Assembly (NCBI GenBank): GCA_900466875.1
Contig: UBNQ01000021.1
Coordinates: 124,001-188,000 of the forward strand
Source of the DNA: Hyphomicrobiales bacterium
GTDB lineage: Bacteria > Pseudomonadota > Alphaproteobacteria > Rhizobiales > Rhizobiaceae
Direction of reading: 5' to 3'
Length of the DNA: 64,000 nt
Shown piece after piece: positions 42,020 to 50,852 of this stretch (positions are counted from its first letter, which is position 1; the number at the start of each line of letters is the position of its first letter). The position numbers and the translations under genes are program-made. Below the pieces are notes generated by a model, which had not been told where the DNA came from, searched no databases, and was given only the letters and a program-made list of their open reading frames with translations.

Positions 42020-43327
42020 ATGGTCTTGCGACGGTTGAAAGCGTTCTATGCGGATTCGCGTGGAAACGTGGGCATGGTCTTCGGCTTGCTTTTGGTGCCG
42101 CTCGTGGCACTCGGCGGCGCGGGCGTGGATATCGCCCGCTACGAGACCGTCCGCGTCGAGCTTCAGGACGGTCTTGACCGCGGTGTACTTGCCGCCGCCT
42201 CCCTGACCCAGTCGCGTGATGCCAAGGCCGTTCTTCAGGACTACTTGAAGAACCTGAGCTATGCCAATGATGTGACTCTGGGTTTCGAGCGCCAGAACAG
42301 CCTCAACCATCGCATCGTCAAGGCCTCGGCCAGCTATACGATCGATACCGCCTTTATCAAGCTCGTCGGCGTCAACAAGCTGACCATCAATGCCGTATCG
42401 ACCGCGCAGGAAGCCAAGCAGAATATCGAAATGTCGCTGATGCTCGACATGTCGGGCTCCATGATCACCAACAACCGCATCGGCAACCTCAAGAAGGCCG
42501 CAAAGTCCTTCATCGACCAGATGCTGACCGACGATACCAAGAGCTACACGACGATCAGCATCGTTCCTTATGCGGGCCATGTGAATGTCGGCGCGGCGAT
42601 GTTCGACAAGCTCGGCGGCAAGCGCGATCACTCCAACTCGTCGTGTTTCGAACTCGGCGAGACGACAGCGGCCTACGGCGCCGACCCGATCACCTTCAAG
42701 GGTGCAGCACAGCTGCCCCATTTCACCCACTGGAATTTCGGCAGAACCGATATGCGCCCTTGGTGGTGTCCGATGGAAAGTACATCGATCACCTATTTGT
42801 CCAACGATGCGACTGCGTTGAAGGCCAAGATCGACGCGCTCGAGATGCATGACGGCACAGGCACCCAGAATGCCATGCAATGGGGCTATACCCTGCTCAA
42901 TCCCGCCAGCAAGAGCGTCTTTGCGGCAGCTCTCGCGACAGGAAAGATGGACAGCAAGTTCGCCGATCGTCCCGCGGCCTTCAACGATGCGGATACGATG
43001 AAGGTCATCGTTCTGATGACCGACGGGGAAATCACAGAGCAGGTCCGCCCGAAGGATTACAGCCGATCGGTAACGCTGAAACCGGACAACAAGGAAATCT
43101 CCAACCGCAAGACCAATGCGGAGCGGCTTTCCAACGTCTGCACCGTGGCGAAGGCAAAAGGCGTCACCATTTTCACCATCGGCTTCGAAGTCAGCGGTGA
43201 TGCGACGACGCAGATGACCAACTGCGCCTCCAGCAAGGCCCACTACTATCCGACATCGGGCTCGAACATCACCGATGCCTTCAAGTCGATCTCCATCTCG
43301 ATCAAGAAGCTGAGGCTGACCCAGTGA
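42020..43327 (+). CDS. TadG-like protein with von Willebrand factor A domain
   Basis: A 435-residue protein of the TadG type. The N-terminus has the pilin-like Tad motif (SRGNVGMVFGLLLVPLVALGGAGVDIARY), one transmembrane segment that inserts it in the inner membrane. The rest is periplasmic, with a VWA domain whose MIDAS site is LDMSGSM (about residue 145), later VLMTDGEIT. Cysteines near the centre and the end could form disulfides. ATG 42020 follows a G run; ATG 42008 is also in frame. Its stop overlaps the next gene (GTGA), so TadG-TadE-TadE is one coupled operon. In tight-adherence systems TadE/F/G are minor pseudopilins; the remaining tad genes are not in this window. Confidence 0.88.
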   Translation: MVLRRLKAFYADSRGNVGMVFGLLLVPLVALGGAGVDIARYETVRVELQDGLDRGVLAAASLTQSRDAKAVLQDYLKNLSYANDVTLGFERQNSLNHRIVKASASYTIDTAFIKLVGVNKLTINAVSTAQEAKQNIEMSLMLDMSGSMITNNRIGNLKKAAKSFIDQMLTDDTKSYTTISIVPYAGHVNVGAAMFDKLGGKRDHSNSSCFELGETTAAYGADPITFKGAAQLPHFTHWNFGRTDMRPWWCPMESTSITYLSNDATALKAKIDALEMHDGTGTQNAMQWGYTLLNPASKSVFAAALATGKMDSKFADRPAAFNDADTMKVIVLMTDGEITEQVRPKDYSRSVTLKPDNKEISNRKTNAERLSNVCTVAKAKGVTIFTIGFEVSGDATTQMTNCASSKAHYYPTSGSNITDAFKSISISIKKLRLTQ

Positions 43328-43842
43328 CCGGCCGCCTTCGTCGCCATATTGCGGACCAAAGCGGCAGTGCCGCCGTCGAATTCGCGCTGCTTGTCCCGCT
43401 TGTTCTTGCCCTGCTGTTCTCCGTTTTCGAGGCCGGCTGGATCATGACCCAGTCGATCATGCTCGACCGTGGCCTGAGCCGGGCATCGCGCGCCGTCCAG
43501 ATCGGCACGACGGCGATGACCTATACCCAGTACAAGCAGAGGGTCTGTGACGAAGCCTTCATTCTGGCCAATTGCGAAAAGGCACTGCGGCTCGAACTGA
43601 CGCCGATCGACACGGCGGCGGATTTTCCGACATCTGCGGCCCCTTGCGTCGACCGCAGCGTGGCGATCGATCCGGTCACCACCTACCAGTCGGGCCAGAC
43701 CTCGCAACTCGTCTTCGCCCGCGCCTGTTTTGTCGTCGACCCCATGGTTCCGGGCATCGGTTACGGGCTTTCGGTACCGAAAGACAATACCGGTGCAATG
43801 CGCCTGACCTCCAGCTTCGCTTTCGTCAACGAGCCGATATGA
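43324..43842 (+). CDS. TadE-like pseudopilin
   Basis: A 172-residue TadE-family protein, starting with GTG that overlaps the TadG stop. The Tad N-motif is DQSGSAAVEFALLVPLVLALLFSVFEAGW, with the E five residues into the hydrophobic helix as required for prepilin processing. Four cysteines occur in the periplasmic part (RVCDEAF, ANCEKA, APCVDR, RACFVV). Minor pilin or assembly factor of a Flp-type pilus. Its stop overlaps the next TadE gene (ATGA). Confidence 0.88.
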   Translation: MTGRLRRHIADQSGSAAVEFALLVPLVLALLFSVFEAGWIMTQSIMLDRGLSRASRAVQIGTTAMTYTQYKQRVCDEAFILANCEKALRLELTPIDTAADFPTSAAPCVDRSVAIDPVTTYQSGQTSQLVFARACFVVDPMVPGIGYGLSVPKDNTGAMRLTSSFAFVNEPI

Positions 43843-44369
43843 CCAGAAAATCCTTCGCAAAACGCCTCCTGTCGAACGAGGCCGGCACATCCGGCATCGA
43901 ATTCGCCCTGACCGTTCCGGTCATCATCCTGCTGTTTCTCGGCGGCGCCACCCTCTACGACCTGCTGCGCGCCTATAACAGGATCGTCGAGGCCAACGGC
44001 ATCGTGGCGGATGTCGTCGCGCGCCAGATGACGATGGACGACGCGTTCTTCACCAAGACCTACGGCGCCTTTGCCGCACTGCAGGCCGACAAGTCGATGC
44101 CCAACGCCCTGCGCATCACCAGCGTCATCTGGAAGGATGGGAAATACACGGCCGACTGGACGAAGAAGGCAGGAACGACAGCCCTGCTTCCGGAACAGAA
44201 ACTGGATGCAGCAACACTTCCGACCATTCCCTCCGGTGACTCGCTCATCTTCGTTGAAGGCGTGACGCAATATACGGCGCTCGCCGCGCTGTTCGGCTTC
44301 GGAACTGTTACCTATTCGGAAAATGCCTTCACCCGCCCCCGTTTTGCAGCAACAGTCAAAGGCTCGTAA
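43839..44369 (+). CDS. Second TadE-like pseudopilin (TadF-type)
   Basis: A 176-residue protein with the N-terminal motif NEAGTSGIEFALTVPVIILLFLGGATLYDLL, again with glutamate at the processing position, then a periplasmic domain without cysteines. Third gene of the coupled operon, overlapping the previous gene by four bases. It corresponds in order to TadF of other systems. Confidence 0.86.
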   Translation: MTRKSFAKRLLSNEAGTSGIEFALTVPVIILLFLGGATLYDLLRAYNRIVEANGIVADVVARQMTMDDAFFTKTYGAFAALQADKSMPNALRITSVIWKDGKYTADWTKKAGTTALLPEQKLDAATLPTIPSGDSLIFVEGVTQYTALAALFGFGTVTYSENAFTRPRFAATVKGS

Positions 44370-44614
44370 CGCCCGTTTTCGACACATGTGATCGCGACTG
44401 AAAAGAACACGCCACAATTGGCGATTTTCAGATTTATCATTGAAAAACAGACGTCTGCCGGCGTCCACACAAACTACGGTCACCCCTTTGTGACCGTCGG
44501 CATCATCGAATTGACACACAAATTAACCTCTCGCTAACTGTGCGGGCCTTGTATGGCCCCGTGTTTGCCTAGGCCCATCTCCCGGGTCTGTTCGTGTTTT
44601 TTTGTGGAGACAAC

Positions 44615-45109
44615 ATGCGCACCAAATCTGCAGCCATTGCACTCGCCCTCACCCTCGTCTCGGCATCTGCCGCTGCCGCGGCACAGCCCACCCGGATCAA
44701 GCAGTTCGAAGCATGGGGGGTGTATTCCTACAGCAACAATGGACAGACCAGTTGCTACGCCCTGTCCGTGCCGACAAGTTCCGCGCCGGCAAGCGTCAAT
44801 CACGGCGACAATTTTTTCCTGATCTCGCCGCAGGGCCAGGCCTACATGCCGCAGGCGATCATGGGCTACGCGCTCAGACAGGGTTCGGCTGTCAAGGTTG
44901 CCGTCGACAACGAGCAGTTCGACCTTGCCCCGCGCGACAACACCGCCTGGGTGCGGGACCAGGGCCGCGAGCCGGCGCTGGTGAATGCGATGCGCGGCGG
45001 AAGCCGCATGACGCTGCAGGCCACATCCGGCCGCGGCACAGCCACCAACTACACCTACTCGCTGAGCGGCGTGACCGCCGCGCTTCAGGAAGTAAGCCGG
45101 TGCCGCTGA
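44615..45109 (+). CDS. Invasion-associated locus B (IalB) family protein
   Basis: A 164-residue exported protein: signal peptide of about 23 residues ending AAAAA, then the IalB domain (FEAWGVYSYSNNGQTSCYALS, VAVDNEQFDL, AWVRDQGREPALVNAM). IalB proteins are periplasmic or outer-membrane factors, first linked to erythrocyte entry in Bartonella and widespread in non-pathogenic rhizobia, where their role is unclear. Two cysteines (TSCYAL near the start, SRCR at the end) may pair. GGAGA lies before the ATG at 44615. A CtrA-like TTAA-N7-CTAA sits about 80 bases upstream. Confidence 0.9.
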   Translation: MRTKSAAIALALTLVSASAAAAAQPTRIKQFEAWGVYSYSNNGQTSCYALSVPTSSAPASVNHGDNFFLISPQGQAYMPQAIMGYALRQGSAVKVAVDNEQFDLAPRDNTAWVRDQGREPALVNAMRGGSRMTLQATSGRGTATNYTYSLSGVTAALQEVSRCR

Positions 45110-45152
45110 CGGCTGCGGCGTGAGCATCGGCGCAACGGAGCCGCAGGCAAGA

Positions 45153-45731
45153 ATGAAACGGACAAGAATTCGGCGACGCCTCGTCGCCGTCATCCTGTCG
45201 GCTGCGCTCGGCCTGCCGCTCGCAGCCCGGATCGAAGCCAGCGACATCCAGCCCGCAAGCGCGGCCGGCAGTCTCGGCGCGGGGTTCAGGACCGGGCGGG
45301 TGACGGGTTATCCGGTGCCCCGCTTCGTTTCGATCAAATCGGCCAACGCCCATATGCGCGTTGGCCCGTCGACCGACTATGCAACCAACTGGGTCTATTC
45401 GGCGCGCGGACTGCCGCTTGAGATCATCGAGGAATACGGCAACTGGCGGCAGGTCAGGGATCCGGAGGGCACCAGCGGCTGGATGTTCGCCCCCCTGCTC
45501 TCCGGCCGTCGCACCGCCGTTGTCGGCCCCTGGATGACCAGGTCGGTCGAGTTACGAAACGCGCCCCGTTCCTCGGCCCCGGCAATCGCCGAACTTGCGC
45601 CCTCCGTGCGGCTGAACATCAGGAATTGCGACGGTTCATGGTGCGATGTTTCGCTCCAGAACCGCAGCCTTTCAGGCTACGTCGTCCAAGCAAATCTCTG
45701 GGGCGTCTATCCGCACGAGCGGGTGGAATAA
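45153..45731 (+). CDS. Exported bacterial SH3-domain protein
   Basis: A 192-residue protein with a basic N-terminus and signal peptide (RRRLVAVILSAALGLPLAARIEA), and two SH3b-like repeats: FVSIKSANAHMRVGPSTDYATNWVYSARGLPLEII and SVELRNAPRSSAPAIAELAP. It looks like the common rhizobial periplasmic SH3 protein, presumably binding peptidoglycan or a protein partner. I start at ATG 45153; a GTG at 45120 is in frame. It follows the IalB gene by 43 bases, same strand, and converges with the carboxypeptidase gene. Confidence 0.86.
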   Translation: MKRTRIRRRLVAVILSAALGLPLAARIEASDIQPASAAGSLGAGFRTGRVTGYPVPRFVSIKSANAHMRVGPSTDYATNWVYSARGLPLEIIEEYGNWRQVRDPEGTSGWMFAPLLSGRRTAVVGPWMTRSVELRNAPRSSAPAIAELAPSVRLNIRNCDGSWCDVSLQNRSLSGYVVQANLWGVYPHERVE

Positions 45732-45736
45732 TCCGT

Positions 45737-46993
45737 TCACCGCACGACGAAGCAATCGATCGACCGCGTCTGCAGCAATGAGCAGGCCCGGCTTGCACTG
45801 TCGCGATCGGCAAATCCGGTCAGCCGGGCACGAAAGATTTCCCTGCCACCCGAGCTGGATCCCTGCACGCTCGGTGCGATCTGGCCGAAATCGGCAAGCA
45901 GCGGCAAGGCGGAATTCAGCGCGCCCGTGGCCGCAGCCTGGCTTCCGGCCGCTGCGATCTGGATATCCCAGAGCGGCCCGCCCTGTACCGCTCCCTGCCG
46001 CGCCATCGCTTCCATCGGCAAAGACTTGGACGGCGTGGCATAGGGCATGACGCTCGCAGCAGTTGGGGCAGCGCCTCCCATAATGATGTCCGTACGCGGG
46101 CGGGGAAGCGGCGCCTTGGACGCGAAGGAAGCAACACCTTCGGCCGGGCGCTTCTGCTGACTTGGAGTGGCAACAGCAACACCGGGAAGTGCTGCGCCGC
46201 CCGGCAGGGCCTGATCGAGCAGTTCCGCCATCCGGTTGTCGCGCTGGCGCGCCGTCTTGCCGCCGAGCACGACGCCGATATAACGCCGCCCGCCGACATT
46301 GACCGCACTGGCAAGATTGTAGCCCGAAGCGTTGACGAAGCCCGTCTTGATGCCGTCCATGCCGGGATAGCGGTACATCAGGTTGTTATGGCCCTTGATC
46401 GTGCGGCCGCGAAAGCTGAAGGAACGCTGCGAGAAGATCTTGTATTCGCGCGGATAGTCGCGGATCAGCGACAGCGCCATGACCGCCATGTCGCGCGCGG
46501 TCGTGACTTGCGCCTTGTCCGGCAGGCCGGATGCGTTGCGGAACACAGTGCTGCGCATGCCGAGCTGGCGCGCCTTTTTCGTCATCAGCACGCCGAAACG
46601 ATCCTCGGAACCGCCCAGATGATCGCCCATCGCGGCAGCCGCGTCGTTGGCGGAGCGGATCGCCATGCCATAGACCGCCTCGCGCACGGTGATCGTCTGG
46701 CCGGCCGGCACGCCGAGCTTGAAGGGAATTTTCGACGCCGCATTTTTCGTCATGACGATCTTGTCGTCCCAGCGCAGGCGGCCGGCACGCAAGGCCTCGA
46801 AAGTCAGATAAAGCGTCATCATCTTGGTCAGCGACGCCGGATGATTGAGGGTCTCGGCATTCTGCGAGGAGAGCACCTTGCCGCTCTGCACATCATAGAT
46901 GTAATGCGCGTAACCGGCCTCCGCCGTTCGGCTGATTGATAGAAAGGCGCCTGCTACAAACACGAACGCCATGATCCGCCGGATTAGAAGCAT
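45737..46993 (-). CDS. D-alanyl-D-alanine carboxypeptidase (S11) with SPOR domain
   Basis: A 418-residue penicillin-binding protein of the DacA/DacF type. Signal peptide to about residue 26; serine nucleophile S54 with K57 (SLTK), SxN motif S114-x-N116 (RSANDAAAA), and KTG at 216-218 (GIKTGFVNASG). It trims pentapeptide stems in the periplasm. A low-complexity linker leads to a C-terminal SPOR domain (about residues 345-418; FRARLTGFADRDSASRACSLLQTRSIDCFVV), which binds denuded glycan at division sites, so septal targeting is likely. Start at 46993; opposite gene 47253 diverges. Confidence 0.93.
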   Translation of the reverse strand: MLLIRRIMAFVFVAGAFLSISRTAEAGYAHYIYDVQSGKVLSSQNAETLNHPASLTKMMTLYLTFEALRAGRLRWDDKIVMTKNAASKIPFKLGVPAGQTITVREAVYGMAIRSANDAAAAMGDHLGGSEDRFGVLMTKKARQLGMRSTVFRNASGLPDKAQVTTARDMAVMALSLIRDYPREYKIFSQRSFSFRGRTIKGHNNLMYRYPGMDGIKTGFVNASGYNLASAVNVGGRRYIGVVLGGKTARQRDNRMAELLDQALPGGAALPGVAVATPSQQKRPAEGVASFASKAPLPRPRTDIIMGGAAPTAASVMPYATPSKSLPMEAMARQGAVQGGPLWDIQIAAAGSQAAATGALNSALPLLADFGQIAPSVQGSSSGGREIFRARLTGFADRDSASRACSLLQTRSIDCFVVR

Positions 46994-47252
46994 CTGCTCC
47001 CCCTCGTTACCGCGGCCATGAATAGTGACCCAACATGGTGCGAAAATGACTCAATCTGAAATTAATTCAAGTTCTTGACCTATGGTTAATCCACCGGCCC
47101 ACAATTCGTTATGCGCAATGAAATACTGACTTCGTATCAGAATAAAACAGGGCCTGTGAATGCTTGCATTTTAACGAATAGGTTAACCTGAACTTTATAG
47201 CCAACTTTCTAGCTTGCGCCCGAATGCAATCTTCAGAGGAGGAAAGCTCGGA

Positions 47253-48203
47253 ATGATTCCGATGTCTTCGAGGCTGACCCAGATGGTTCAAACGTCCCTT
47301 ACCATCAAGGTCTTCGCAATCTGCTTCGTTTCCGTCCATGTGCCGCTATTGGTATTTATCGTCTTTCTGGCCGGGGGCTACGCGGCCAAGCCCGAACCAG
47401 TCCTGCTTCTGCTTCTGGCCGCCACCGTGGCCGGGACGACCATATGTCTTCTAAGCCTGTGGTGGGTGATCCGACCTTTGCGCCAATTGGCAAATGCCAT
47501 TAAAATCTACCGGTCAAACGGCACGCCTGTCCGCATGCAGATCGATCGCAAGGATGAGATCGGCCTTCTGGCATCGACGGTGACGGCCATGGTGGCGGAA
47601 ACCGAAACGCTGATGACGAAGCTGCGCCATCAGGCAATGACCGACATCATGACCGGCCTCGGCAACCGTCGCTGGCTGAACGAACGGGCAGCCGAAGAGC
47701 TGGCCCGCGCCGAGAGACTGGGCGAGCCGCTGTCGATCATCGTGCTCGACCTCGACCGCTTCAAGGGCATCAATGACGGCCACGGCCACGAGACCGGCGA
47801 CCGGGTTCTGGTGGCGACCGGCGAGATCGTCAGGACCTGCCTGCGCCCTTACGATCTTGCAGCCCGTATCGGCGGCGAGGAATTCTGCATCATGCTGCCC
47901 CGCACCTCCCTTGACGAAGCGGAAGCGATCGGCGAACGGCTGCGCACAACAATGGCGGCGACCACCGTGCCGCCGCTGCGGCAGGGACGGATGACGGCAA
48001 GCTTCGGCATCTGCGCCGCCGGCCCCGGCGACCGCCTGCCCGACATGCTGCTGCGGGCGGACTTTGCCCTTTACGAGGCCAAACGCGACGGCCGTAACTG
48101 TATAAGGCGCGCACGCGACAGCGATAGCGAGGATGCGATCGCCGCCGCAACGCTCATCCCGGTCAAGGCTGCTTCACCGGTCAACGGCAAGCACATCCTC
48201 TGA
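47253..48203 (+). CDS. Membrane-bound diguanylate cyclase (HAMP-GGDEF)
   Basis: A 316-residue protein with two transmembrane helices in the first 90 residues (short periplasmic loop), a HAMP-like segment (WWVIRPLRQLANAIKIY ... EIGLLASTVTAM), and a GGDEF domain from about residue 140 (QAMTDIMTGLGNRRWLNERAAE) with active signature IGGEEFCIM. It should make cyclic-di-GMP. ATG 47253 follows GGAGGAAAG; ATG 47262 is an alternative. Its upstream region contains TTAAC repeats (47171-47186) and diverges to the carboxypeptidase gene. Confidence 0.9.
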   Translation: MIPMSSRLTQMVQTSLTIKVFAICFVSVHVPLLVFIVFLAGGYAAKPEPVLLLLLAATVAGTTICLLSLWWVIRPLRQLANAIKIYRSNGTPVRMQIDRKDEIGLLASTVTAMVAETETLMTKLRHQAMTDIMTGLGNRRWLNERAAEELARAERLGEPLSIIVLDLDRFKGINDGHGHETGDRVLVATGEIVRTCLRPYDLAARIGGEEFCIMLPRTSLDEAEAIGERLRTTMAATTVPPLRQGRMTASFGICAAGPGDRLPDMLLRADFALYEAKRDGRNCIRRARDSDSEDAIAAATLIPVKAASPVNGKHIL

Positions 48204-48316
48204 CGCCGACCGGCTCCACCCGACATCAGCCCGTTGCCAGGCTACGGGCTTTGCGCATAACGTTCCGGCTGCGGTGAGGGAGAACACCGCGCCTGCACGT
48301 TCGGGGAGGAACAAGC

Positions 48317-49093
48317 ATGAAAAGATCCGTGGTCGTCACCGGCTCTACCAGCGGCATCGGCCTCGGCATCGCGAAAGCATTCGCGGCCGAGGGCGACAAT
48401 GTCATCATCAACGGGTTCGGCGCGAAGGACGAGATCGAGGCGATCAGGGCATCGCTCGATGCCGCCGGTCCGGGCACGGTCCTGCACCACCCCGCAGACA
48501 TGACGAAACCGGTCGACATCGAAGACCTGATCATGACCGCCCGCGACAGCTTCGGCACGGTCGATGTTCTCGTCAACAATGCCGGCATCCAGCACGTGGC
48601 AAGGGTCGAGGAGTTTCCGCCGGAGAAATGGGACCAGCTGATCGCCATCCTCCTGTCCTCTGCCTTCCACACGATGCGTCACGCAATTCCGCTGATGAAG
48701 AATTCGGGCAAGGGCCGCATCATCAACGTCGCCTCCGCCCACGGCCTCGTCGCCTCACCGTTCAAATCGGCCTATGTGGCCGCGAAACACGGCATCATGG
48801 GCCTGACCAAGACGGCCGCACTGGAGCTTGCGCAGGACAACATCACCGTCAACGCAATCTGCCCCGGTTTCGTGCTGACGCCGCTGGTAGAAAAACAAAT
48901 CCCCGACCAGGCGCGCGAAAAGGGCATCAGCGAGGAGAAGGTCAAGGACGAGGTGATGCTGCGCCTGCAGGCGACCAAGGAGTTCGTCGGCATCGACGAG
49001 GTGGCGGCGGCGGCGATCTATCTGGCAAGCGATGCCGCAAGGAGTATCACCGGAACGCATATCTCCATCGACGGCGGCTGGACGGCGCAGTAG
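48317..49093 (+). CDS. bdhA: D-3-hydroxybutyrate dehydrogenase
   Basis: A 258-residue short-chain dehydrogenase. NAD-binding GSTSGIGLGIAKAF near residues 9-22, NNAG at 87-90, and the catalytic triad S140 (NVASAHG), Y153 and K157 (AYVAAKHG). The segment CPGFVLTPLVEKQIPDQAR is specific to 3-hydroxybutyrate dehydrogenases, which interconvert 3-hydroxybutyrate and acetoacetate in PHB turnover. GGGAGGAAC precedes the ATG. In S. meliloti bdhA forms an operon with xdhA2/B2; here too xdhA follows after 81 bases in the same direction. Confidence 0.93.
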   Translation: MKRSVVVTGSTSGIGLGIAKAFAAEGDNVIINGFGAKDEIEAIRASLDAAGPGTVLHHPADMTKPVDIEDLIMTARDSFGTVDVLVNNAGIQHVARVEEFPPEKWDQLIAILLSSAFHTMRHAIPLMKNSGKGRIINVASAHGLVASPFKSAYVAAKHGIMGLTKTAALELAQDNITVNAICPGFVLTPLVEKQIPDQAREKGISEEKVKDEVMLRLQATKEFVGIDEVAAAAIYLASDAARSITGTHISIDGGWTAQ

Positions 49094-49174
49094 GATATAC
49101 GGCCCGACAACAGCCACGAATGGCGACCGGGTGATTCTTGACTGGGAGCCGGCAACGGCGGACGAAGGAGACCG

Positions 49175-50647
49175 ATGAGTTCAGCCATCCGCTTCATCCT
49201 CAACGGGGAAGACGTGACCCTTGGAGATTTTTCACCCACGGACACGCTTCTCGATCATATCCGCCTGACACGGCGGCTGACGGGGACGAAGGAAGGATGC
49301 GCCGAAGGTGACTGTGGCGCCTGCACGGTGCTGGTCGGTCGGCTGACCGAAACCGGCCTGCGCTACGAAAGCGTCAATGCCTGCATAAGGCTGCTAGGTT
49401 CCATGCACGGCACCCATGTCGTCACTGTCGAGCACCTCGCGGCAGCGGACGGCACGCTTCATCCGGTCCAGCAGGCGATGGTCGACTGTCATGGATCGCA
49501 ATGCGGGTTCTGCACGCCGGGCTTCGTCATGTCGCTCTACGGCCTGTGGCTTTCCAATGAAAACCCGAGCCGCGCGGAGATCGAAAGCGCGCTGCAGGGC
49601 AATCTCTGTCGCTGCACGGGTTATGAACCGATCGTCAAGGCCGCCGAACAGGTGGCTCTGAGCCGTCCGAGTTCGCTCTTCGATCCGCTGGAACGCGACC
49701 GTACCGAGGTGATGGCAAAGCTCTGGTCGATCCGCTCGGACATGCAGACCGTCGTCATCGAAAAGGATGGCGATCGCTGCATCATTCCGGGGTCGCTCGA
49801 AGCCTTTGCCGAGGCGCTGGCGGATGAACCGCATGCCACTGTGGTCGCCGGCGCGACCGATGTCGGGCTGTGGGTGACGAAGCAGATGCGCAAGCTCGAC
49901 CCGGTCATCTTCATCAACCATCTCCCCGAGCTTCAATCGATCTCGGTGGAGCCGACCGGCATCACGATCGGCGCCGGTGTAAGTTACGCCGAAGCGCATG
50001 GTTTTCTCGAAGCGGTCATCCCCGCATTCGGAAGACTATTCGATCGCATCGGCGGACAGCAGGTCAGGAATGCCGGTACGATCGGCGGCAATATCGCCAA
50101 CGGCTCGCCGATCGGCGACACGCCGCCGCCGCTGATTGCGCTCGGCGCAACGCTGACGCTGCGCTCCCATTCGGGCCGCCGTACGATGCCGCTCGAAAAC
50201 TACTTTCTGGCCTACGGCAAGCAGGACCGCATGGCCGGCGAATTCGTCGAGAAGATTTTCGTGCCCAAGCCGCCGGAAGACAGCCATTTCGCCGTCTACA
50301 AGATTTCCAAGCGCCGCGACGAGGATATTTCCGCGCTCTGCGGCGCCTTCAACCTGATACTTGACCTCGACGGCCATGTGGAGGATATCCGCATCGCCTT
50401 CGGCGGCATGGCGGCAACCCCGAAACGGGCGAAACATGTCGAACAGGCGTTGATCGGCAAGCCATGGCGATGGGACACGATCGCTGCCGCCCGAGAGGTT
50501 TTCGATGTGGATTACCAGCCGCTGACCGACTGGCGGGCAAGCGCCGAGTACCGCAGCCTGACGGCAAAGAACCTGCTGACACGCTTCTTTCTGGAAACCG
50601 CCGGTGCGCCGACGGAGCTGCACCGGTTCGAGATGGAGGAGGCGTGA
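49175..50647 (+). CDS. xdhA: Xanthine dehydrogenase small subunit (Fe-S/FAD)
   Basis: A 490-residue XdhA. The N-terminal plant-type 2Fe-2S domain has C42, C47 and C50 (GCAEGDCGACTVL) plus a further cysteine near 69. The second 2Fe-2S domain has CGFCTPGFVMSLYGLW and NLCRCTGYEPI. The FAD-binding domain (about residues 195-370) includes VVAGATDVGLWVTKQ and RNAGTIGGNIANGSPIGD. It transfers electrons from the molybdenum centre of XdhB to NAD+. AAGGAG precedes the ATG. The xdhB gene begins 205 bases later, after a RIME-like element inserted in the spacer. Confidence 0.96.
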   Translation: MSSAIRFILNGEDVTLGDFSPTDTLLDHIRLTRRLTGTKEGCAEGDCGACTVLVGRLTETGLRYESVNACIRLLGSMHGTHVVTVEHLAAADGTLHPVQQAMVDCHGSQCGFCTPGFVMSLYGLWLSNENPSRAEIESALQGNLCRCTGYEPIVKAAEQVALSRPSSLFDPLERDRTEVMAKLWSIRSDMQTVVIEKDGDRCIIPGSLEAFAEALADEPHATVVAGATDVGLWVTKQMRKLDPVIFINHLPELQSISVEPTGITIGAGVSYAEAHGFLEAVIPAFGRLFDRIGGQQVRNAGTIGGNIANGSPIGDTPPPLIALGATLTLRSHSGRRTMPLENYFLAYGKQDRMAGEFVEKIFVPKPPEDSHFAVYKISKRRDEDISALCGAFNLILDLDGHVEDIRIAFGGMAATPKRAKHVEQALIGKPWRWDTIAAAREVFDVDYQPLTDWRASAEYRSLTAKNLLTRFFLETAGAPTELHRFEMEEA

Positions 50648-50690
50648 TGATGGTCGGGTTGAAGACTAGCCGCGCAAACTTCGGTGAAAA

Positions 50691-50823
50691 GCCCCTCACC
50701 CCACCTCCGCTTCGCTCGGCGCACCCTCTCCCCGTAAACGGGGCGAGGGAGATCGGCAACGGCGCGGCACATCCCTTCTCCCCGTCATTACGGGGAGAAG
50801 GTGCCGGCAGGCGGATGAGGGGC
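50691..50823. repeat. RIME-like rhizobial intergenic repeat, copy 3, inside the xdhA-xdhB operon
   Basis: A 133-base copy running from GCCCCTCACC to GGATGAGGGGC, in the orientation of copy 2. Its hairpins are CACCCTCTCCCCGT / ACGGGGCGAGGG-like (about 50722-50750) and CCCTTCTCCCCGT / ACGGGGAGAAGG (about 50773-50800). It occupies nearly all of the spacer between xdhA and xdhB, which are translated in the same direction, so it will be transcribed into the polycistronic mRNA as two strong hairpins. Confidence 0.85.
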
Positions 50824-50852
50824 AGTTCCGCCAACCTCGGAGGCCAGATCTG

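Noticed and set aside
44523..44537. CtrA-like site TTAA-N7-CTAA upstream of the IalB gene
   Set aside because: One mismatch to TTAA-N7-TTAA; such matches arise by chance in AT-richer gaps and nothing else supports cell-cycle control, so not listed as a feature.
47171..47186. TTAA-N8-TTAA upstream of the HAMP-GGDEF gene as a CtrA site
   Set aside because: The spacing is eight, not seven; too weak to call.
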